From positions 1 to 64,000 of the IMG/VR virus record IMGVR_UViG_3300046535_001869: a DNA stretch of 64,000 nt; one strand, 5' to 3'. Shown in pieces: positions 48,790-56,086 of the stretch. The stretch comes from a virus. The notes beneath the pieces are model-generated. The model was not told where the DNA came from and did not search any database. It worked only from the letters and a program-made list of their open reading frames with translations. Positions within the stretch are counted from its first letter, which is position 1. Each line of letters opens with the position of its first letter. Made by a program: the position numbers and the translations under genes.

Positions 48790-49106
48790 GGCACCCGCGC
48801 CGCGCGCAGCGCCGCCTCGTAGGCGTCGATCCCGCCCGCGTGCGCCTCGTCGAGGAGGCGCGCGACGGTGCGCTCCGTGAAGGGAATCGAGTCGCCAGCG
48901 CGGCCCATCGACGAGAAGCGCAGCGCGCCGTTCTTGCCGACGTAGACGCGATGGCGCAGCAGGTCCTCCTGCGGCTTGAGGAGGCTCCGCGTCTCGGCGG
49001 TCGGCCTGAAGACGACCTTCTTCGTCACGTGGGTCGCGGTGTCGACGACGTAGCCGCGCGCGAGGAGCGCGGTGGTCAGGAGCTGCTGGCGGGTGGGCTT
49101 GGGCAT
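48786..49106 (-). CDS. Hypothetical protein, 106 residues
   Basis: ATG 49106 set by an RBS cassette. Basic start (MPKPTRQQLLTTALLARGYV), a strand-rich middle (KKVVFRPTAETRSLLKPQED) and a helix end. Upstream in-frame sequence is out-of-phase leader and is rejected. Function unknown. Confidence 0.5.
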   Translation of the reverse strand: MPKPTRQQLLTTALLARGYVVDTATHVTKKVVFRPTAETRSLLKPQEDLLRHRVYVGKNGALRFSSMGRAGDSIPFTERTVARLLDEAHAGGIDAYEAALRAARVP

Positions 49107-49121
49107 GAGGTCTCTCCTCGG
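49107..49121 (-). promoter_or_regulatory. RBS cassette copy 7
   Basis: CCGAGGAGAGACCTC directly before ATG 49106. Confidence 0.65.
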
Positions 49122-49123
49122 TT

Positions 49124-49300
49124 TCAAAGTCCAGCTTCGATGGCGCTGAGGATCTCGCGAGCCCAGCGCTTGACCTTCGGCTCGTACTCGCCGGTGATGA
49201 AGTGCTCGGTCAGATCGCGCGCGTGGCGCAGGGCCTCCTCCTGGCGGATCAACTTCTGACCGACGAGCTCGTCCTGGAGGTCGTGACGGGTGGTCTTCAT
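49124..49300 (-). CDS. 58-residue helical protein
   Basis: ATG 49300 set by the RBS cassette. MKTTRHDLQDELVGQKLIRQ, then a charged helix ending ILSAIEAGL. First gene after promoter copy 5. Function unknown. Confidence 0.5.
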   Translation of the reverse strand: MKTTRHDLQDELVGQKLIRQEEALRHARDLTEHFITGEYEPKVKRWAREILSAIEAGL

Positions 49301-49315
49301 GAGGTATCTCCTCGG
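49301..49315 (-). promoter_or_regulatory. RBS cassette copy 8
   Basis: CCGAGGAGATACCTC directly before ATG 49300. Confidence 0.65.
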
Positions 49316-49327
49316 ATTGGTAGGGGT

Positions 49328-49356
49328 AGTATCGCGCCGTTGCGGCGAAAAGTAAA
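49328..49356 (-). promoter_or_regulatory. Early promoter copy 5
   Basis: -35 TTTACT (49351-49356), 17-bp spacer, -10 GATACT (49328-49333). Nearly the same as copies 1 and 4. Lies just downstream of the small gene after the HddA-like kinase. Confidence 0.75.
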
Positions 49357-49359
49357 CCC

Positions 49360-49509
49360 CTAATTTCGCGATCTTGGAAGATTTCTGCGGAGCCCGAGCT
49401 CGAACCGCACAAGCGGCGCGTGCCACCACGGCAGCGGGCCAAACGTGCGCTGCCACGCGGCGCGGGTCTCGGCCTGCCGCCAGATCCGGCGCCAGTCGAG
49501 CCGGCTCAC
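49360..49509 (-). CDS. 49-residue basic protein
   Basis: GTG 49509 overlaps the stop of the HddA-like kinase (GTGA). Trp/Arg-rich (DWRRIWRQAETRAAWQRTFG, then PWWHAPLVRFELGLRRN). The longer upstream frame is antiphase to the kinase and is rejected. Function unknown. Confidence 0.5.
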   Translation of the reverse strand: MSRLDWRRIWRQAETRAAWQRTFGPLPWWHAPLVRFELGLRRNLPRSRN

Positions 49510-50495
49510 GTCGCCCACCCGTTTACGACGACCGTCGAGCCGGAGCGGGCGATACCCACCGGCACGAACACCGCGCTCGGGAGCGCGGCGCGGACCCGCG
49601 TGTGGTCCTCCGGGCACGCGAATAGCAAACAAAATCCCCCTCCGCCTGCTCCCAGCAGCTTCCCGCCGATCGCACCGGCCGCGCGGGCTCGCTCGTACAG
49701 CTCGCCGACTGTCGGGGTGGCTACCAGGGGTGAGAGGGCTTGCTTTAATCGCCAGGCCTCGTCCAGCAGCTCGCCTAGCGCCTCTATCGGCGTTGTCGAG
49801 GACAGCAGGATCGTCTCGGCCTCGTCGACCTGCTCGCGCATGCGGGCTAGGTACGGGGAGATCGGGGAGAGGTCGAGCGAGGCGGCGATCTGCGGCGCAT
49901 CTCTGACTTCTCCCGTAAACGCGAGTAGCAGATGATCGAGTAGCTCGCGCTGGCGGGCCTGGGGGACCATCGGGCGCCGGACTTCCCATCCGGACGGCCC
50001 GAAATCGACCCGGAGCAGATCGCCGTAGGCGGCGAAGATCTGGTCCTGTTCGCCGCCCAATTCCGCCATCACCGTGCGCTCCAGGTGGATCGCGCGGCGG
50101 GCGAGGAGGCCCGGGTGGTCGTGGCGGCCCGAGAGGGCATCGATCGCGGTGATCAGGCCACAGATGAAGGCTGACGATGATCCGAGGCCCGCGCGGGAGG
50201 GCAGGTCCGCCGAGTATGTGCACTCGATGTTAGTAGGGCGTCCCAGCTGGGTCAGGACGGCGCGGGCGGCCGGGTGGATCAGATCGTCGGCGTGCTCGGT
50301 CAGCTCGATCCTGGAATATACGAGCCTGACGTTGTGCTCGTGAAATGCGGGGAGCTCCCTCACAGTCAAGTAGACGTAGTGGTCGATGGCGAACCCGAGG
50401 ACCGCACCGCCGCGCGGGGACTCGTTGTAATAGGCCGGCGTGTCTGTGCCGCCGCCGAAGAGGCTCACCCTTAGTGGCGTTCGCGTGATGATCAC
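49506..50495 (-). CDS. HddA-like GHMP kinase (sugar-phosphate kinase)
   Basis: 329 residues from GTG 50495. MIITRTPLRVSLFGGGTDTP is a hallmark of D-glycero-D-manno-heptose-7-phosphate kinase-type GHMP kinases. The phosphate-binding loop is SRAGLGSSSAF (100-110) and the C-terminal GGKLLGAGGGGFCLLF is the third motif. By family it adds a phosphate at the anomeric position, feeding an HddC-type enzyme. Together with 44991-45611 it forms a kinase-transferase pair. Stop overlaps the next gene. Confidence 0.8.
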   Translation of the reverse strand: MIITRTPLRVSLFGGGTDTPAYYNESPRGGAVLGFAIDHYVYLTVRELPAFHEHNVRLVYSRIELTEHADDLIHPAARAVLTQLGRPTNIECTYSADLPSRAGLGSSSAFICGLITAIDALSGRHDHPGLLARRAIHLERTVMAELGGEQDQIFAAYGDLLRVDFGPSGWEVRRPMVPQARQRELLDHLLLAFTGEVRDAPQIAASLDLSPISPYLARMREQVDEAETILLSSTTPIEALGELLDEAWRLKQALSPLVATPTVGELYERARAAGAIGGKLLGAGGGGFCLLFACPEDHTRVRAALPSAVFVPVGIARSGSTVVVNGWAT

Positions 50496-50878
50496 GGATC
50501 AATCCTCTCCACAACGAGCTCGTACCCGCTCGGACGCTCCTCGACGCGGACGATCGCGTTGCCGCTGCTCGTGTGCTGGTCTGGCGCGACCCAGACCGCG
50601 GTATCGGTCCGAGCGACGTAGCCGCCGCCCTTGTAGCCCACGAACACGCGCCCGATGGCGTCCGAAAGCAGGCCCGCCAGCGCGCCCGCGGTCTGGGGAC
50701 GGTCGCCGCGCTGGACGAACACCAGCGCCAGGTCCTCGTAGTAGCCGCGGTAGCTGACCAAGTGGTCCCAGCGGTAGCGGCCCGAGCCGACCCAGACCTT
50801 GGCCGAGCGTGGCAGGCGGGTGAGCGTGGCGAGGAGCGTCCCGACCGTCATCGCGCCGAGCGCGGCGCCGGGGCTCAC
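50492..50878 (-). CDS. Hypothetical phage protein
   Basis: 128 residues from GTG 50878, coupled to the upstream stop. SYRGYYEDLALVFVQRGDRP and DAIGRVFVGYKGGGYVARTD resemble an unannotated phage protein with a VGYKGGxY turn, then a beta end. An internal ATG (MTVGTLLATLTRLP) is an alternative start. Function unknown. Confidence 0.5.
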   Translation of the reverse strand: MSPGAALGAMTVGTLLATLTRLPRSAKVWVGSGRYRWDHLVSYRGYYEDLALVFVQRGDRPQTAGALAGLLSDAIGRVFVGYKGGGYVARTDTAVWVAPDQHTSSGNAIVRVEERPSGYELVVERIDP

Positions 50879-51108
50879 TGCTTCTCCCCATAGATCAGGC
50901 GCGTGACCCGCTCGCGCAGGCCCTCGCAGAACGCCTCGACGAGCTCGTCGGGCTGCTTGTTGTAGCGCACCGCGTTGAACGCGATCAAACCGGCGACCAT
51001 GCCCTCAACCGCGACCATCTCGGTCTCGAACTGACCGATCGCAGCCATCTTGGCGCCGAACTCCCGGATCAGGGAGGCGGTCAGGTCATTGATCTCATCC
51101 GTGGTCAC
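50875..51108 (-). CDS. Small helical protein
   Basis: 77 residues from a GTG overlapping the upstream stop. Helices INDLTASLIREFGAKMAAIG and VEGMVAGLIAFNAVRYN, end LRERVTRLIYGEKQ. Function unknown. Confidence 0.5.
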   Translation of the reverse strand: MTTDEINDLTASLIREFGAKMAAIGQFETEMVAVEGMVAGLIAFNAVRYNKQPDELVEAFCEGLRERVTRLIYGEKQ

Positions 51109-51437
51109 TCGACCAACCCGCGGATCGTCGCGTCGTACAGGTCGAGGACGTCCTCTACGGTCCGCTCGGGCGCGTCGTTCCAGTCAGCGACGGGACAGGA
51201 GATGCCCCGGCCCACGAGTGTCTTCCTTAGTGCGTCGAAGGCGACCTGGCGGCGGACGGTATCCTCGTAGGTGCACATCCGGCCGCCGACCACCGCAAAG
51301 ATGCCCCCTACTGCGCAGGCTCGTCCGTTATCAATGGAGACATTCTGGCACCAGCCGTGGGTTACGATGTACTCGCGAGCGGCGCGGAGGTCCTCGACGA
51401 GGGTACTCGGGGCGAAGGTAGTGCTGTCTAGGGGCAT
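51105..51437 (-). CDS. DUF6197-like phage protein
   Basis: 110 residues. LRAAREYIVTHGWCQNVSID, then ACAVGGIFAVV and PVADWNDAPERTVEDVLDLY follow the DUF6197 pattern (helix with W, Cys-Ala-x-Gly, WND, RTxxxVLxL), common in actinobacterial and other phages. Function unknown. Confidence 0.6.
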   Translation of the reverse strand: MPLDSTTFAPSTLVEDLRAAREYIVTHGWCQNVSIDNGRACAVGGIFAVVGGRMCTYEDTVRRQVAFDALRKTLVGRGISCPVADWNDAPERTVEDVLDLYDATIRGLVE

Positions 51438-51446
51438 ATCGGACTC

Positions 51447-51737
51447 CTATGATTTAACCAGCTTGACGACCTTCTCGGCGGGTGGCTCGTCGACCCAGTC
51501 CAGGAAGGTGCGGACCGCGGCGAAGTCGGGGAAGATCTTGGCGCGGGCGTAGTCCTCGCCCGGCTGAAGCATCAGCAGGTGGAGGTCGACGAGGTACGAG
51601 CCGATCTTATTGGGCTCGCCGGTCTGTGGATTAAGGCACTCGACGAGATACATCGTCTTCGTGACCCGCTCGCGGAACCGAACCAGAGTCCAGTGCCCCT
51701 CGTCCGGGTCGTCGATCATGGCGAGGAGGTTGATCAT
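51447..51737 (-). CDS. Hypothetical protein, 96 residues
   Basis: ATG 51737 overlaps the stop of the upstream gene (ATGA); an ATG three codons upstream would overlap more. FRERVTKTMYLVECLNPQTG with KIFPDFAAVRTFLDWV. Function unknown. Confidence 0.5.
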   Translation of the reverse strand: MINLLAMIDDPDEGHWTLVRFRERVTKTMYLVECLNPQTGEPNKIGSYLVDLHLLMLQPGEDYARAKIFPDFAAVRTFLDWVDEPPAEKVVKLVKS

Positions 51738-52057
51738 GGCCACCATCCGTTATTGGTATGAACCTTTGTTGCCAGATAGCCTAGAATCGTGAGACGAGTA
51801 TCGATCCAGGGCGCGCCGCACGAGGAGCAGACGCAGACGTCGAACCTACTTGCTTCCTCTGGTATAGTCTGACCCATGGCGTAGTTATGGAACATTTTTG
51901 TAACGATCACGTCCCCCTCGGGTCCTGGGTCTTGGCCGGCCGGGACCCCAACGGGGGCCGGTCGTATGACTACCTTCGTCTCGCAGATCCGGTGTCCATT
52001 CTCGCAGGTTATCTCGGTCCCAGCCGGTAACGGCCCGGAGTAACCGTCGTAAGTCAC
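51734..52057 (-). CDS. Small protein with C-terminal zinc-ribbon-like Cys
   Basis: 107 residues from GTG 52057, overlapping the radical SAM stop. Two Cys (EITCENGHRICETK) and VCVCSSCGAPW give up to five Cys for one zinc. It is translated with the radical SAM gene. Function unknown. Confidence 0.5.
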   Translation of the reverse strand: MTYDGYSGPLPAGTEITCENGHRICETKVVIRPAPVGVPAGQDPGPEGDVIVTKMFHNYAMGQTIPEEASRFDVCVCSSCGAPWIDTRLTILGYLATKVHTNNGWWP

Positions 52058-53568
52058 TTCGCCTCCTCCAACAGATCCCGTTTCAGCGTATACGACGTCA
52101 TCCTACGGATCTCCTCGACCGCCGCTTGGCCGAACTTGTCGCGGATCATCGCGAGGTAGCCCGGGTCGGTGAAGTAGCACGTGAAGGCGGTGTCGCGGAA
52201 GCGGAGGACCTCAGCGGCGGGGACGGTCTCGGTGTCTAGTGGACGAGATACGGAATTGTGCTGAGAATATCCGGCCCAGGACGATGGAGGCGTCCATCCC
52301 TCGGCGAGGGCCTGGTCGTATAGAGGCGAGCCGGGATAGGCCATCGCGCAGTAGAAATTGGCAAACTCGGTTCGGAGGGAGCGCGCGAGATCGAGGGTCT
52401 CTCCCATCGTCTCCATCGTATCGCCGCGCAGGCCAAAGATATAGTTCCCAATCACGTTGATCCCCGCGGCCTGGATCATCGCAACAACCCGGCGGATCTC
52501 GGCGTTATCGTCCTGGCCGGCGCGCAGGCGCTTGTTCGCCCCGGCGCGGACGTGGGCCGAGCCGGCCTCTATGCCGAGGGCTAACCATTTGATCCCAGCC
52601 TTGCGTAGAAGTGGTAAGTCGTCGTCGTGGACCGTGTCGGTACGAGAGTAGGCCCATATGTTCAGGTCGTCGGCGATCCCGGAGGCGATCAGCCGATGGC
52701 AGATCTCGCGAAAATGCCCGCGGTTCAAAACAAAGAGCTCGTCAGTTATCTTGAACGTTCGGATACCGTACTCGCGATAGAGCATCACGATCTCGTCGAC
52801 GACCTTGCGCGGATCGCGGCGCCGGTAAACGTTCGAGTGCTGGAATACGTTAATCATGCAGAAGTGGCACTTGAAGCTACACCCCAGGCTCGTGTGGATC
52901 GACGCGTAAGGCTGACGCCGCGTCGGGTCCTCCAGGCACTGCCAGTTGTGCGCCCGGTAGAGGTGCATCGGCAGCAGGTGCCACGCCGACGAGCCGTGGA
53001 GATCGCAGTCGAGGTCGAGGAGCGGTGCGCGGGGATTGGCGACCGCTCGCTCGTCCCCGCCGCAGGTCGGGTGGGACCACACCAGGCCTGGGATCTCCTG
53101 CGGGTACCAGACGCCACCGTGCTTGTGGATTTGCTCTAGGAGTCCCTCGATCGTCAGTGGTCCCTCGCCGTCGCAGACGAAGTCAACCGGCTCCTCGCGC
53201 AGCGTCCTTTCTGGTAGCGCCGAAGGGTGGTTACCGAGCATGAGGATCGGAGGGGGGAAGAGCAGGACGCGGATGGCCTGAGCTACGGCCCGCGCTCCCG
53301 TCATTTGCTGTGTACTCGCCGATGGTTGATGACCGTGGACGCATATCGCAACTAGACGCGGTCGATAGAAGGTAACCTTGATAGCAACCTGCTCCGGTGA
53401 AAGGTGTTCGGCCTCCTGGTCGATGATCGCGACGGTCTTCCCACGATCTAGAAAGTAGGAAGCGATAATTCGACACCACAGAGCCTGTTCGATAGCCGTG
53501 AGGGTGCCACCAAGCTCGCCGTAGATGCCGTGCACCGCGCCGGGATGGATCAGGACCAGGTCGATCAT
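52054..53568 (-). CDS. B12-binding radical SAM enzyme
   Basis: 504 residues. N-terminal Rossmann-like B12-type domain (about 1-170, with ICVHGHQ and ILMLGNHPSAL), then the SAM cluster motif SLGCSFKCHFC with C230, C234 and C237 (CxxxCxxC), followed by a TIM-barrel (FKITDELFVLNR ... GIEAGSAHVR ... NYIFGLRGDT). Members of this class do methylations, rearrangements or epimerisations through a radical. The substrate is unknown; the neighbours point to a sugar or other small molecule. The absence of an early-type promoter here suggests a long operon. Confidence 0.8.
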   Translation of the reverse strand: MIDLVLIHPGAVHGIYGELGGTLTAIEQALWCRIIASYFLDRGKTVAIIDQEAEHLSPEQVAIKVTFYRPRLVAICVHGHQPSASTQQMTGARAVAQAIRVLLFPPPILMLGNHPSALPERTLREEPVDFVCDGEGPLTIEGLLEQIHKHGGVWYPQEIPGLVWSHPTCGGDERAVANPRAPLLDLDCDLHGSSAWHLLPMHLYRAHNWQCLEDPTRRQPYASIHTSLGCSFKCHFCMINVFQHSNVYRRRDPRKVVDEIVMLYREYGIRTFKITDELFVLNRGHFREICHRLIASGIADDLNIWAYSRTDTVHDDDLPLLRKAGIKWLALGIEAGSAHVRAGANKRLRAGQDDNAEIRRVVAMIQAAGINVIGNYIFGLRGDTMETMGETLDLARSLRTEFANFYCAMAYPGSPLYDQALAEGWTPPSSWAGYSQHNSVSRPLDTETVPAAEVLRFRDTAFTCYFTDPGYLAMIRDKFGQAAVEEIRRMTSYTLKRDLLEEAK

Positions 53569-53777
53569 CAGAACTCCTTCATCAACGTGACGATGATCCG
53601 GCCGCGGCCGAACGCGTCGCGCTCAAACTTAAAACCAGACTGGAACGAGAGCCTGGACGCCTCCTCCCAGAGCTCCAGGACCGGCGCGAGCGCCTCCTCG
53701 ATCCGACGCTTCAGGTCGACGGCGACCTCGGCGTCGCTCCGGGTCGTCAGCAGGCGAACCGGCGGGTCGTCGTTCAC
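53568..53777 (-). CDS. Small helical protein
   Basis: 69 residues from GTG 53777, overlapping the upstream HTH gene's stop; its own stop overlaps the radical SAM ATG. LKRRIEEALAPVLELWEEAS and FERDAFGRGRIIVTLMKEF. Function unknown. Confidence 0.5.
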   Translation of the reverse strand: MNDDPPVRLLTTRSDAEVAVDLKRRIEEALAPVLELWEEASRLSFQSGFKFERDAFGRGRIIVTLMKEF

Positions 53778-54022
53778 TTCACCCTCGTCAGCTTGAGCAC
53801 GTTCGGAACCCGCCCGATGCCCCTGGTCTCGGCCAGCACCGCGTCCAGCTGTCGGTTCAGCGCGTCACAGCGCGTGTAGAGAGTCGTCTTGGACACGCCG
53901 CCGTAGTCGCGCCAGATCCCTGCGACAACGTTCTTGGACACGCCGAAGCGTTCCGCGACCACGGACTGGATCTCGCCGTCGCCGAGGAGGTCGAGGATCG
54001 CGGTGCGGCGCTCTGGGGTCAT
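53774..54022 (-). CDS. HTH DNA-binding protein
   Basis: 82 residues. GEIQSVVAERFGVSKNVVAG (16-35) is a helix-turn-helix with a recognition helix SKNVVAGIWRDYGG. The pattern resembles small phage HTH proteins and GcrA-like sequences. May control the operon that includes the radical SAM gene. Confidence 0.6.
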   Translation of the reverse strand: MTPERRTAILDLLGDGEIQSVVAERFGVSKNVVAGIWRDYGGVSKTTLYTRCDALNRQLDAVLAETRGIGRVPNVLKLTRVK

Positions 54023-54453
54023 CCGGCAAACTTCTCGCGAGCCCTCATACTGAACCAGTGGTGGACGTTCAGGATAGCGGCTTGCGCGATCTCATCGATT
54101 TGCTTTGATGAACCATCGCTACCCTCGGTATCAGCGACGAGCTCCCCATTAAGATCGCCATCATTAAACGAGAATACGAGCTTCACACTGCCACGGTCCG
54201 CGAGAGCGGTTCGTATAGCCTCTAGGGCTGGTTCCTTGAAGCCGGAGACAGCAAGCTCAGTCGCGGCGCGAAATCGCATCCCCCGCTCGGCAGCAACGAT
54301 CGTTACTAGTTGATCTGCGGTTGCGTCCGGCAGCTTTCCGCGAACGTACTCGGTGGGATCAAGGTCCTCGTCCGTGAGATATGCCGTAACGCTCCGTTCG
54401 CTGAAGATCTCTCCTTCAGCTCCGACTCTAAACGTCAATTTTGCTAGATGCAT
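54019..54453 (-). CDS. Hypothetical protein, 144 residues
   Basis: ATG 54453, with AAGGAAGAC upstream. Beta-rich start (MHLAKLTFRVGAEGEIFSER) then ATELAVSGFKEPALEAIRTA helix. Coupled to the HTH gene. Function unknown. Confidence 0.5.
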   Translation of the reverse strand: MHLAKLTFRVGAEGEIFSERSVTAYLTDEDLDPTEYVRGKLPDATADQLVTIVAAERGMRFRAATELAVSGFKEPALEAIRTALADRGSVKLVFSFNDGDLNGELVADTEGSDGSSKQIDEIAQAAILNVHHWFSMRAREKFAG

Positions 54454-54554
54454 GATGTCTTCCTTACGAAATAAGCCGCCCGCGCCGCGCGATACTCCTC
54501 GCGCGTCGGCCGCGGGGTCGGCGATGCGGGCCGGACGCGGATGAACTCTCGCAT
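54444..54554 (-). CDS. 36-residue small protein, possibly the 3' part of a broken gene
   Basis: ATG 54554 to TAG 54444-54446. MREFIRVRPASPTPRPTREE, then YRAARAAYFVRKTSCI. In the same frame, a coupled 14-codon reading frame lies upstream and is separated by a single TAA (54576-54578) and six more sense codons. It may be the remnant of one gene with a nonsense stop, or a stand-alone peptide. Confidence 0.35.
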   Translation of the reverse strand: MREFIRVRPASPTPRPTREEYRAARAAYFVRKTSCI

Positions 54555-54575
54555 ATCGGCCTCGTTGACGCAGCG

Positions 54576-54643
54576 TTAGGCGAGCCACTCGCGGCCGGCG
54601 TGGAGGAAGGTGTGGGTCATGATTCTTTATCATAGTCGTTCAT
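54576..54643 (-). other. Two coupled micro reading frames after the DegT gene
   Basis: The stop of the DegT-like gene overlaps ATG 54643 of an 8-codon frame (MNDYDKES). Its stop overlaps ATG 54620 of a 14-codon frame (MTHTFLHAGREWLA). Both junctions are ATGA. They may be real micropeptides or debris of the broken gene at 54444. Confidence 0.3.
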
Positions 54644-55812
54644 AGTGTGTTCTTTAAAATTTTTACAGCTTTTTCAATAAGATCTGGGATTGGCCACGGC
54701 GCGCAGCCCAGGAACAGGCCAGTATCGTGGATCCGATCGGCGTTCGGCGTCGGGTTCGCCTCGCGCCAGGGCGCGCCGTAGGGATGACGGGTAAAGGACC
54801 CGCCGGTAGGTAAGCGTGCGTCGATCGAGGCTTCGCGCAGGGCCGCGACCAGGGCACGGCGGCGCTCGCGCGACTCGACCGTAAACGGCAGCCCGAACGG
54901 ACTGGGAGTCCCCTCGATCCTCGGGTGGACGATCGGTAGATCAGTCGTGAGGCTACGAAATAGGTCGGCGTTGGTGCGACGCGCGGCGATCATCTCGGGG
55001 AGCTTCCGTAGCTGCTCGCGGGCGACCGCGGCGTGGATCTCGACTGGCCGCAAATTGTACCCGAAAATGGTGAAATTGTAGTGCTCCTCAACCTCGGCGC
55101 TGCCCCACCCGGCGTTCCCGTGGTCGCGCAGGAGGCGCATCGTCCGGGCTAGGTCGTCGTCGTCGGTCAGCGCGGCGCCGCCTTCCCAAGCGCTAATCTG
55201 GTGGGAGTAGAAGAAACTAACGGTGGCGATGGCGCCGAACTCGATGGCGTCTACCCCAGGAGGCTTGCCCGCAAAGGCGCCGATCGACTCGCAGGCATCT
55301 ACTAGGAGCGGGATGTTGAGACGAGTAGCCAAGATCTGCCAGTCGACAAGATATGCCGGGTTGCCGAGGACCGGAACGGTGACGAGGAGCGACAACTTGT
55401 CCCACTCCATTTCGACGAGGTTTCCGGCGGGCGCATTCCACGTGTCGTCTACGTCGACAACTAGCGGCGCGAGGCCGTGCTGGATCGGGGGAGCATAGGT
55501 CGTGGCCCAGGCGATGGCCGGCGCGGCGAATCGGGAGATCTCCAGGGGAGGATCTCCCATCCACTGCTCGCCGTTCCGGATCCACCCATCCCCAGCGCGA
55601 TGCGCCAGCGCCACCACCGCGATGAGGTTAGCCGACGACCCGGAGTTGACCATCACCGCGTGGCGGCGGCCGTGGAATGCCGCGAGCTCGGCCTCCAGCG
55701 CCTCGGTCTCCGGCCCCATCGTCAGGCGGTCGGAGGCCAGCACGCGGGCGACGGCGGCGGCCTCTTCCGCTCCGTGCGCGCTGAAGGCTGTCGGAAAGTC
55801 CCACGTCGTCAT
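54640..55812 (-). CDS. DegT/AHBA-fold PLP enzyme with catalytic Lys replaced by His (ColD/RfbH-like)
   Basis: 390 residues. DegT family: MVNSGSSANLIAVVALAHRA (54-73), PLP-anchoring D172 in LLVDACESIGAF, and GYNLRPVEIHAAVAREQL (about 253-270). The segment SFFYSHQISAWEGG (199-212) aligns with the family's SFxPxKxxTxGEGG, so H204 takes the place of the PLP-binding Lys. ColD and RfbH/E1 have His there and act as 3-dehydratases of 4-keto sugars. The enzyme would therefore remove the C3 hydroxyl instead of adding an amine. That function is inference from one residue. Confidence 0.7.
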   Translation of the reverse strand: MTTWDFPTAFSAHGAEEAAAVARVLASDRLTMGPETEALEAELAAFHGRRHAVMVNSGSSANLIAVVALAHRAGDGWIRNGEQWMGDPPLEISRFAAPAIAWATTYAPPIQHGLAPLVVDVDDTWNAPAGNLVEMEWDKLSLLVTVPVLGNPAYLVDWQILATRLNIPLLVDACESIGAFAGKPPGVDAIEFGAIATVSFFYSHQISAWEGGAALTDDDDLARTMRLLRDHGNAGWGSAEVEEHYNFTIFGYNLRPVEIHAAVAREQLRKLPEMIAARRTNADLFRSLTTDLPIVHPRIEGTPSPFGLPFTVESRERRRALVAALREASIDARLPTGGSFTRHPYGAPWREANPTPNADRIHDTGLFLGCAPWPIPDLIEKAVKILKNTL

Positions 55813-55907
55813 TAGTATACTCCCAGACCGTGCGCTACGTCGTTCGCGAACAGTAGGACGACCATGAGCAGGACGACCGCACCGATCGCGTATGCTAGTG
55901 CTTCCAT
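55812..55907 (-). CDS. 31-residue membrane protein
   Basis: ATG 55907 overlaps the stop of the upstream gene (TAATG) and the TAA overlaps the DegT ATG. MEALAYAIGAVVLLMVVLLF, then ANDVAHGLGVY: one membrane helix. Function unknown. Confidence 0.55.
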   Translation of the reverse strand: MEALAYAIGAVVLLMVVLLFANDVAHGLGVY

Positions 55908-56086
55908 TACACCCTCACGTTCCAGATCCGGAGGCCTAGTCGACAGAGCTCGGTGAAGGCCAAACGACGCTTAATGTGAAACTCGTCTCCGGGGTTAATA
56001 GGGTAAGCTGGATTCTCAATGGCATCGCGGGTCCGCTGGTCGACATTCCGCATTAGGTCCTCGTAGCGGCGCTCCAGGTCGGTCAT
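55907..56086 (-). CDS. 59-residue protein
   Basis: ATG 56086 overlaps the E1-beta-like stop and TAA overlaps the next ATG. MTDLERRYEDLMRNVDQRTR, a NPGDEFHIKRRLAFTELCRL stretch and a short end. Function unknown; coupling supports it. Confidence 0.55.
   Translation of the reverse strand: MTDLERRYEDLMRNVDQRTRDAIENPAYPINPGDEFHIKRRLAFTELCRLGLRIWNVRV

Noticed and set aside
49360-50223. 287-residue minus-strand frame over the HddA-like gene
   Set aside because: It is antiphase to the kinase and Arg/Pro-rich as shadows of GC-rich genes are. Only its last 49 codons, with the GTGA overlap, are kept.
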